Part shown: in pieces, positions 58,992 to 64,000 of the stretch
Position numbering within the stretch: position 1 is the first letter of the stretch
Layout of the letters: every line of letters starts with the position of its first letter
Assembly (NCBI RefSeq): GCF_015220045.1
Contig: NZ_JADBGB010000001.1
Span: 186,001 to 250,000 of the forward strand
Direction of reading: 5' to 3'
From: Marivivens aquimaris
GTDB taxonomy: Bacteria > Pseudomonadota > Alphaproteobacteria > Rhodobacterales > Rhodobacteraceae
DNA length: 64,000 bases
The notes under the pieces: model-generated
Seen by the model: only the letters and a program-made list of their open reading frames with translations
Database searches by the model: none
What the model was told of the DNA's origin: nothing
Translations under genes and position numbers: made by a program

Positions 58992-59472
58992 CGGAAGGCT
59001 CGTCGGGAATGGATGCGGAAAGGGCGTCGCGCCATGCGTCCAGTTTTTCAGCGAGGGCAGGGTCCTGCAGCGCGAGGATGCCAGCGGCCATCAGGCCCGC
59101 GTTGGCAGCACCTGCGGCGCCGATTGCCATGGTGGCAACAGGGAACCCCTTGGGCATCTGCACGATGGAATAGAGCGAGTCGACACCCGACAGCGCCTTG
59201 GTCTGAACCGGAACGCCGACAACGGGAACGCGCGTTTTCGACGCCATCATACCGGGAAGGTGGGCCGCGCCGCCTGCGCCTGCGATGATGACCTGAAGGC
59301 CACGCTCGGCAGCGGTTTTGCCGTAGCTCCAAAGGCGGTCGGGGGTCCGGTGGGCCGAAACGATTTTGGCCTCGTAAGAGATGCCCAGTTCGTCGAGAAT
59401 ATCGGCGGCAAGTTTCATTGTCGGCCAGTCGGACTGGCTACCCATGATGATGCCGACTTGGGGTGTAGTCAT
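58984..59472 (-). CDS. purE: 5-(carboxyamino)imidazole ribonucleotide mutase (PurE)
   Basis: A 162-residue class I PurE. It has [41 protein letters not shown] and [14 protein letters not shown]. It converts N5-CAIR, made by PurK, to CAIR. Normal family length; first gene of the purEK pair. Confidence 0.97.
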   Translation of the reverse strand: MTTPQVGIIMGSQSDWPTMKLAADILDELGISYEAKIVSAHRTPDRLWSYGKTAAERGLQVIIAGAGGAAHLPGMMASKTRVPVVGVPVQTKALSGVDSLYSIVQMPKGFPVATMAIGAAGAANAGLMAAGILALQDPALAEKLDAWRDALSASIPDEPSDD

Positions 59473-59536
59473 CGCGTAAAATCCCCGCTGCTGTCAGGAA
59501 GCGGCACTATACAAAGCGTAGGGGAAGGTGCAATCG

Positions 59537-59755
59537 TCAGGCGATGATATCGGGGAGAATTCGGTCTTCGATCTGGCTGATCTTGTCCTTGAGGACAAGT
59601 TTCTGCTTTTTCAGGCGTCGGATCGTAAGCATGTCAGCCGAGCCTTGGTCTTCAAGTGCGCGGATCGCTTCGTCCAGATCGCGGTGTTCGGTTTTCAGGA
59701 CACTGAGTTTGACCCGAAGGACCTCGACCTGTTCCATCCTTGCGGATTTGTTCAT
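59537..59755 (-). CDS. DUF465 (YdcH-like) small coiled-coil protein
   Basis: A 72-residue charged protein that is nearly all helix (VEVLRVKLSVLKTEHRDLD, IRRLKKQKLVLKDKISQIED). This matches the DUF465 family, widespread in proteobacteria and of unknown function. It lies upstream of purE on the same strand with a 64-bp gap, so co-transcription is possible. Confidence 0.85.
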   Translation of the reverse strand: MNKSARMEQVEVLRVKLSVLKTEHRDLDEAIRALEDQGSADMLTIRRLKKQKLVLKDKISQIEDRILPDIIA

Positions 59756-59915
59756 ACTTCACCCGAGCAATGGTCTTGCATCATACTGACAACCTACGCC
59801 TTTTTTGGCGTTCCGCCTAGCCCTTGCGAAGTCGGTGGCATCATCCCATATTTGAAAGCAAGAGGTCGCCGCTTTTCGGGGCCTTTTGACGGTCGCTTGA
59901 GCAAGGACATGTCGA

Positions 59916-60338
59916 ATGACAAAACTGACTTTGGGAACCCATCCCTTCTTACTGGGGTTCGAGCAGCTTGAACGGCTGGTCGAGCGCACTGCCAAAACGG
60001 GCAATGACGGGTATCCTCCGTACAATATCGAACAGACGTCGGAACGGTCCTACCGGATCACTCTCGCCGTTGCAGGCTTCCGCGAGGAAGACCTTGCCAT
60101 CACGGTAGAGGACAGCAGTCTCGTGATACGCGGGCGCCAGGCCGATGACAGTGACGAACGCATCTTCCTGCATCGCGGCATCGCTGCCCGCCAGTTCCAG
60201 CGCACCTTCGTTCTGGCCGACGGAGTCGACGTAGGGGAAGCGGTCCTTGAAAACGGCCTGCTGCATGTCGATCTTAATAGGAAGGTCCCCGACAGCGTGG
60301 TGCAAACCATCAAGATCAAAAGGAGTGCGGAGGCATGA
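59916..60338 (+). CDS. Hsp20-family small heat-shock protein
   Basis: A 140-residue protein with an alpha-crystallin domain (residues ~30-130). It has NIEQTSERSYRITLAVAGF, LVIRGRQADDSDERIFLHRG, the FQRTFVLADGVDV strand and ENGLLHVDL. Such proteins hold unfolding proteins. In alphaproteobacteria it is commonly paired with a DUF1150 gene, as here with a 4-nt overlap. The motif spacing is that of IbpA-like members, but the C-terminal IxI motif is only weakly visible (IKIKR). Confidence 0.93.
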   Translation: MTKLTLGTHPFLLGFEQLERLVERTAKTGNDGYPPYNIEQTSERSYRITLAVAGFREEDLAITVEDSSLVIRGRQADDSDERIFLHRGIAARQFQRTFVLADGVDVGEAVLENGLLHVDLNRKVPDSVVQTIKIKRSAEA

Positions 60339-60559
60339 ACCAGAATTTCGAGCTCGATAAGAACGACGATCGCATCGTGTATGTGAAAGAAGTTGCCGTG
60401 GCCGACCTCCCCGACGAGGTGCAGGAAAAGGCCGGTGATCTGGAAACGCTCTTCTCGGTCCACAAATCCAACGGCGAGCAACTAGCGCTTGTCGCGGGAC
60501 GCGAGCTTGCGTTTTCGCTGGCCCGTGAACACGACATGGATCCCGTGACCGTTCACTGA
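60335..60559 (+). CDS. DUF1150 family protein
   Basis: A 74-residue acidic protein (IVYVKEVAVADLPDEV, LFSVHKSNGEQLALV, ELAFSLAREHDMDPVTVH) of the DUF1150 family, found next to Hsp20 in alphaproteobacteria and of unknown function. It overlaps the Hsp20 gene by 4 nt and is followed by a terminator. Confidence 0.88.
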   Translation: MNQNFELDKNDDRIVYVKEVAVADLPDEVQEKAGDLETLFSVHKSNGEQLALVAGRELAFSLAREHDMDPVTVH

Positions 60560-60586
60560 TCGGAACGCACATCGCAAAAGACAACG

Positions 60587-60612
60587 AAGCGCCCCGAGGG
60601 GCGCTTTTTTAT
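60587..60612 (+). terminator. Rho-independent terminator after hsp20-DUF1150
   Basis: Stem AAGCGCCCC/GGGGCGCTT with a 2-nt loop (60587-60606), followed by a T-run. Confidence 0.9.
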
Positions 60613-60675
60613 TTTGCCAAGCGACAGAAACGGGCGCCTTCTACGTAGCAAGGAGAAGCAATTTCGGAGCCCGTT

Positions 60676-61149
60676 ATGTCCACCCCATTGAAATACACCC
60701 GCACCCAGATCGCATTACACTGGTCGGTCTTTGTGTTGCTGTTCGTCAGCTTCGTCAGCCACGATGGTATCAAGGACGCCTACCGCAGCTTTATGCGCAA
60801 CGGCGCGGCCGAGATGTCGGTCGGTGCCTATGTCCACATTATCGTCGGCATCGTCATTCTGGCGCTTGTCGTCTGGCGCATTGCGTTGCGCTTCACCAAT
60901 ACTGCTCCGCCCGAACCGAAGGGTGGGCTGCTGGGTCTCGCTGCCAAAGCGGTTCAGTTCATTCTTTATGCCGTGTTGGTCATCCTGCCCGTGTCTGGCC
61001 TGATTGCATGGTTCGGCGGCCTGCATGACGCGGGCGACGTTCATGAGACGATGTTCACGCTAGGTCTGGCGCTTGTTGCGCTGCACATCATCGCAGCGCT
61101 GGTTCACCAGTTCTATTGGAAGGACAACCTGCTGGCCCGCATGAAGTAA
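60676..61149 (+). CDS. Cytochrome b561-type membrane protein
   Basis: A 157-residue protein with four transmembrane segments and the heme-ligand His pattern of bacterial b561: His in TRTQIALHWSVFVLLF, another in GAYVHIIVGIV, and His pairs in HDAGDVHETMF and ALHIIAALVHQF. It probably passes electrons at the inner membrane (superoxide:quinone oxidoreductase activity is known for CybB). A single-gene unit. Confidence 0.9.
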   Translation: MSTPLKYTRTQIALHWSVFVLLFVSFVSHDGIKDAYRSFMRNGAAEMSVGAYVHIIVGIVILALVVWRIALRFTNTAPPEPKGGLLGLAAKAVQFILYAVLVILPVSGLIAWFGGLHDAGDVHETMFTLGLALVALHIIAALVHQFYWKDNLLARMK

Positions 61150-61169
61150 CAGCGCCTCTTTAAAGCAAA

Positions 61170-61200
61170 AACGCCCCGCTTTTTTGAGCGGGGCGTTTTC
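61170..61200. terminator. Bidirectional terminator between cytochrome b561 and sat-cysC
   Basis: An 11-bp stem AACGCCCCGCT/AGCGGGGCGTT (61170-61180 with 61187-61197), with A-rich and T-rich flanks, serving the two converging genes. Confidence 0.92.
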
Positions 61201-61220
61201 GTTTGTCGCAGGTCTCTGGC

Positions 61221-62927
61221 TTACTTGCCGGAGATAAGGCCCATGCTTTCGAGCTTGAGCAGTACCTGGTGTGCGCAGTTGTCGACGTCGACGTTCTCGG
61301 TCTCGACGACGATCTCGGCGTTGACCGGAGTTTCGTACGGATCCGAGATGCCGGTGAACTCCTTGATCTTGCCTTCGCGCGCCAGCTTGTAGAGGCCCTT
61401 GCGGTCGCGGCGTTCGCATTCCTCGATCGAGGTTGCGACGTGCACTTCGATGAACGCGCCGTAGGCTTCGATCATCTCGCGGACGGCGCGGCGGGTCGCG
61501 GTGTAAGGCGCGATCGGCGCACAGATGGCGATACCGCCGTTCTTGGTGATCTCCGACGCGACGTAGCCAATGCGCTTGATGTTGATGTCGCGGTGCTCTT
61601 TCGAGAAGCCCAGCTCCGACGACAGGTGCTTACGCACGACATCGCCATCAAGAAGCGTGACCGGACGGCCGCCCATTTCCATCAGCTTGACCATGAGCGC
61701 GTTCGCGATGGTCGACTTGCCCGAGCCCGACAGGCCGGTGAAGAACACGGTGAAGCCCTGCTTCGAACGCGGCGGCGAGGTGCGGCGCAGTTCGGTGACG
61801 ACCTCGGGGAACGAGAACCATTCCGGAATTTCCAGACCTTCGCGCAGACGGCGACGCAGTTCGGTGCCCGAGATGTTCAGGATGGTGACGTTGTCGCGAT
61901 CCTCGATCTCGTCGTTCGGCTCGTACTGGGCACGTTCCTGCACGTAGACCATGTGCTTGAAGTCGACCATTTCGATGCCGATTTCTTCCTGGTGTTCGCG
62001 GAACAGATCCTGCGCATCGTACGGGCCGTAGAAGTCCTCGCCTGCCGAGTTCTTGCCCGGACCGGCGTGGTCGCGGCCGACGATGAAGTGGGTGCAGCCG
62101 TGGTTGCGGCGAATGAGACCGTGCCAGACGGCCTCACGCGGACCGGCCATACGCATCGCAAGGTTCAGCAGCGACATGGTGGTGGTCGACTGCGGGTACT
62201 TGTCGAGGACAGCCTCGTAGCAGCGCACGCGGGTGAAGTGGTCGACGTCGCCCGGTTTGGTCATGCCGACAACCGGATGGATCAGCAGGTTGGCCTGTGC
62301 TTCGCGCGCGGCGCGGAAGGTCAGTTCCTGGTGCGCACGGTGCAGCGGGTTACGGGTCTGGAAGGCCACGACCTTGCGCCAGCCGAGCTTGCGGAAGTAG
62401 GCGCGCAGCTCGTTCGGGGTGTCGCGGCGGGCTTTGAAGTCATAGTGCACAGGCTGCTGTATGCCGGTGACCGGACCGCCGAGGTAGACTTTGCCGGCGG
62501 TGTTGTGCAGATAGTTGACGGCAGGGTGGGCCAGATCGTCGGCACCAAAGACCTTCTCGGCTTCGCGCGACTTGTTCGGCACCCATTTGTCGGTGACGGT
62601 CATGGTGGCGAGGATGACGCCTTCCTGATCGCGCAGCGCGATGTCCTGACCGATCTCGACGGTCTCAGCGAAAGCTTCGCTGACATCGAGATTGATCGGC
62701 ATCGGCCACAGCGCGCCGTCGGCCAGACGCATGTTTTCGACAACACCGTCATAATCGGCTTCGGTCAGGAAGCCCTTCAGCGGATTGAAACCGCCGTTCA
62801 TCAGCAGCTCGAGATCGCAAATCTGACGCGGGGTCAGATCGTGCGACGTCAACGAAGCAGCTTCCAATTTCAGTTTCTGGGAAGACTCGTGCGAGACATA
62901 AAGCTCGGGGATAGGGGCCATATCCAT
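61221..62927 (-). CDS. Bifunctional sulfate adenylyltransferase/adenylylsulfate kinase (Sat-CysC)
   Basis: About 568 residues. The N-terminal ATP sulfurylase (residues ~1-385) has the nucleotide motif QTRNPLHRAHQELT and VGRDHAGPG. The C-terminal APS kinase (~390-565) has the P-loop GLSGSGKSTIANAL and the LDGDVVRKHLSSELGFS motif. It turns sulfate and ATP into APS and then PAPS. ATG 62927 (MDMAPIPELY) has GAGAG 7 nt upstream and is the family start; the longer open frame is unlikely. Its own transcription unit. Confidence 0.95.
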   Translation of the reverse strand: MDMAPIPELYVSHESSQKLKLEAASLTSHDLTPRQICDLELLMNGGFNPLKGFLTEADYDGVVENMRLADGALWPMPINLDVSEAFAETVEIGQDIALRDQEGVILATMTVTDKWVPNKSREAEKVFGADDLAHPAVNYLHNTAGKVYLGGPVTGIQQPVHYDFKARRDTPNELRAYFRKLGWRKVVAFQTRNPLHRAHQELTFRAAREAQANLLIHPVVGMTKPGDVDHFTRVRCYEAVLDKYPQSTTTMSLLNLAMRMAGPREAVWHGLIRRNHGCTHFIVGRDHAGPGKNSAGEDFYGPYDAQDLFREHQEEIGIEMVDFKHMVYVQERAQYEPNDEIEDRDNVTILNISGTELRRRLREGLEIPEWFSFPEVVTELRRTSPPRSKQGFTVFFTGLSGSGKSTIANALMVKLMEMGGRPVTLLDGDVVRKHLSSELGFSKEHRDINIKRIGYVASEITKNGGIAICAPIAPYTATRRAVREMIEAYGAFIEVHVATSIEECERRDRKGLYKLAREGKIKEFTGISDPYETPVNAEIVVETENVDVDNCAHQVLLKLESMGLISGK

Positions 62928-63172
62928 GGACGTACTCTCAATTTGATTTCGGCAATGCCGGACTTGGACGCTGCCTAGACCCGCAAGGGGCAAGTATTCA
63001 AGCGTTTCGGCAGGATTGCGGCGAAAAAGGATGCATTCGGGGGAGTCTTGCGGTCGGGCAGACACAAACATGTCGGCTTGCGCCAGTTCTGGACCGTCAT
63101 CCGCGCAAATTCCGGTTTGGTGGAACAGGCGTTTCGTTCGCAGCGCTACCGCGCCTGTGGATAAGAAAAAAA

Positions 63173-63195
63173 CTCCGGCGTTTGTAGCGCCGGAG
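63173..63195 (-). terminator. Rho-independent terminator for the thioredoxin reductase gene
   Basis: Stem CTCCGGCG/CGCCGGAG (63173-63180 with 63188-63195). Read on the minus strand, an eight-T run follows. Confidence 0.92.
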
Positions 63196-63217
63196 CATCG
63201 TAGTTGGTTCAGGTCGA

Positions 63218-64000
63218 TCAGACCTTAACGATGTCGCCTTCGGGCTGGAGCTCGCCGAGGTAACGCTCTGCATCGAGCGCGGCCATACAGCCCATACCGG
63301 CCGAGGTGACGGCCTGACGGTAGGTGTGGTCGGTCAGGTCACCGGCAGCAAATACGCCCGGAATTGCGGTGCGGGTCGAGCCGGGCTCAACTTTAACGTA
63401 ACCGCCGTTGTGCAGTTCCAGCTGGTCTTTGACCAGTTCGCTGGCAGGGGCGTGGCCGATAGCGATGAAGACACCTGCGGCTTCGATATCGGTGATCTCG
63501 CCGGTCTGGACGTTTTTCGCTTTGACGCCGGTCACACCCTTCGGCTCGTGATCGCCAACCACTTCGTGAATTTCGTGGTTCCAGAGAACCTCGACCTTCG
63601 GGTGTTTGAACAGGCGATCCTGCAGGATCTTTTCGGCGCGCAGGCTGTCGCGGCGGTGGATCAGGGTCACCTTGGTCGCGAAGTTGGTGAGGTAGAGCGC
63701 CTCTTCCACAGCAGTGTTGCCGCCGCCTACAACGACGATTTCCTTGCCGCGATAGAAGAAGCCGTCACAGGTCGCACATGCCGAAACGCCGAAGCCCTTG
63801 AACGCGTCTTCGGTTTCCATGCCGAGCCACTTGGCGCGGGCGCCCGTCGCGAGGATGACGGTGTCTGCAGTGTAGACAGTGCCGCTATCGCCCTTAGCGA
63901 CGAACGGGCGCTGCTGGAGGTCGAGATCGACGATCAGGTCGGTGATGATTTCGGTGCCCATGGCGCGCGCGTGCTCTTCCATGTTCATCATCAGTTGCGG
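63218..64000 (-). CDS. trxB: Thioredoxin reductase, 3' part (cut by the window edge)
   Basis: About 260 residues are visible; the frame is open through the right edge, so roughly 60-70 N-terminal residues with the first FAD motif are missing. The redox-active CATC is in GVSACATCDGFF. The NADPH motif is VVVGGGNTAVEEA, and VFAAGDLTDHTYRQAVTSAG is the second FAD motif. It reduces thioredoxin with NADPH. The gene is complete on this side, with stop codon and terminator. Confidence 0.95.
   Translation of the reverse strand, partial: PQLMMNMEEHARAMGTEIITDLIVDLDLQQRPFVAKGDSGTVYTADTVILATGARAKWLGMETEDAFKGFGVSACATCDGFFYRGKEIVVVGGGNTAVEEALYLTNFATKVTLIHRRDSLRAEKILQDRLFKHPKVEVLWNHEIHEVVGDHEPKGVTGVKAKNVQTGEITDIEAAGVFIAIGHAPASELVKDQLELHNGGYVKVEPGSTRTAIPGVFAAGDLTDHTYRQAVTSAGMGCMAALDAERYLGELQPEGDIVKV

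Noticed and set aside
61203..62978. A 591-codon plus-strand open frame opposite sat-cysC
   Set aside because: Pure antisense of a well-conserved bifunctional enzyme; no ribosome-binding site or domain.
1..64000. CRISPR arrays, rRNA or tRNA genes, and prophage genes
   Set aside because: No regularly spaced repeats, no cloverleaf or rRNA core sequence and no phage structural genes were recognised by eye. A covariance-model scan could still find a small RNA.

Overview
The window is about 61% GC, gene-dense and shows no plasmid or phage backbone. The gene families present are typical of an alphaproteobacterium, most likely of the Rhodobacterales/Roseobacter group. They include a bacteriophytochrome with an HWE-type kinase, an Hsp20-DUF1150 pair, a fused sulfate adenylyltransferase/APS kinase, RbsABC-type and Dpp-type ABC importers and an FMN-transferase (ApbE) redox locus. 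The taxonomic call is an inference from gene content, not from a marker gene. I found no rRNA, tRNA or CRISPR array.

Layout. 1-1.66 kb: a complete IS3-family element (77-1375) next to the 5' remnant of a mannose-1-phosphate guanylyltransferase gene; the other flank is an unrelated truncated gene. 2-8.1 kb: a carbohydrate cluster with a class I aldolase-like protein and PfkB kinase on +, converging on a DeoR regulator, GlpD-like FAD dehydrogenase and FGGY kinase on -. 8.3-9.6 kb: a 2-oxoglutarate/Fe(II) oxygenase and a LysE exporter. 9.7-20.9 kb: a large catabolic locus. It holds an RbsABC-type importer, a polyol-dehydrogenase-like SDR, a HexR-like regulator, an UlaG-like hydrolase, a 2-hydroxyacid dehydrogenase, a shikimate-dehydrogenase-like protein, a KDPG-type aldolase, a cupin-type phosphoglucose isomerase and a divergent xylulokinase-like kinase. 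GTAGT/ACTAC dyads lie in front of all three transcription units. This locus is the best candidate for an undescribed pathway.

20.9-26.6 kb: a two-component system beside DUF2271, PepSY-flavoreductase and ApbE genes, probably an extracytoplasmic flavin electron-transfer system. 26.6-31.1 kb: an M20 amidohydrolase, a LysR regulator, ornithine cyclodeaminase and a CofD-like protein. 31.2-38.9 kb: a Dpp-type peptide importer with an M24 peptidase, an XRE-cupin regulator and a GAF protein. 39.1-44.1 kb: metal/arsenic defence (ArsJ, its partner GAPDH, a Zn/Cd/Pb P-type ATPase, MerR). 44.1-51.6 kb: TreZ-TreY-GlgC-GlgX, which makes trehalose from alpha-glucan. 51.7-56 kb: a red-light sensing module (bacteriophytochrome, heme oxygenase, single-domain response regulator, a small H-box-like protein). 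56-64 kb: mostly housekeeping genes (Nudix, lipase-like hydrolase, purE/purK, DUF465, Hsp20, DUF1150, cytochrome b561, Sat-CysC, thioredoxin reductase running off the window end).

Many neighbouring genes overlap by 1-20 nt or are separated by only a few bases, so most of these groups are probably operons. Functions are assigned from sequence motifs and family knowledge alone; no database search was run.
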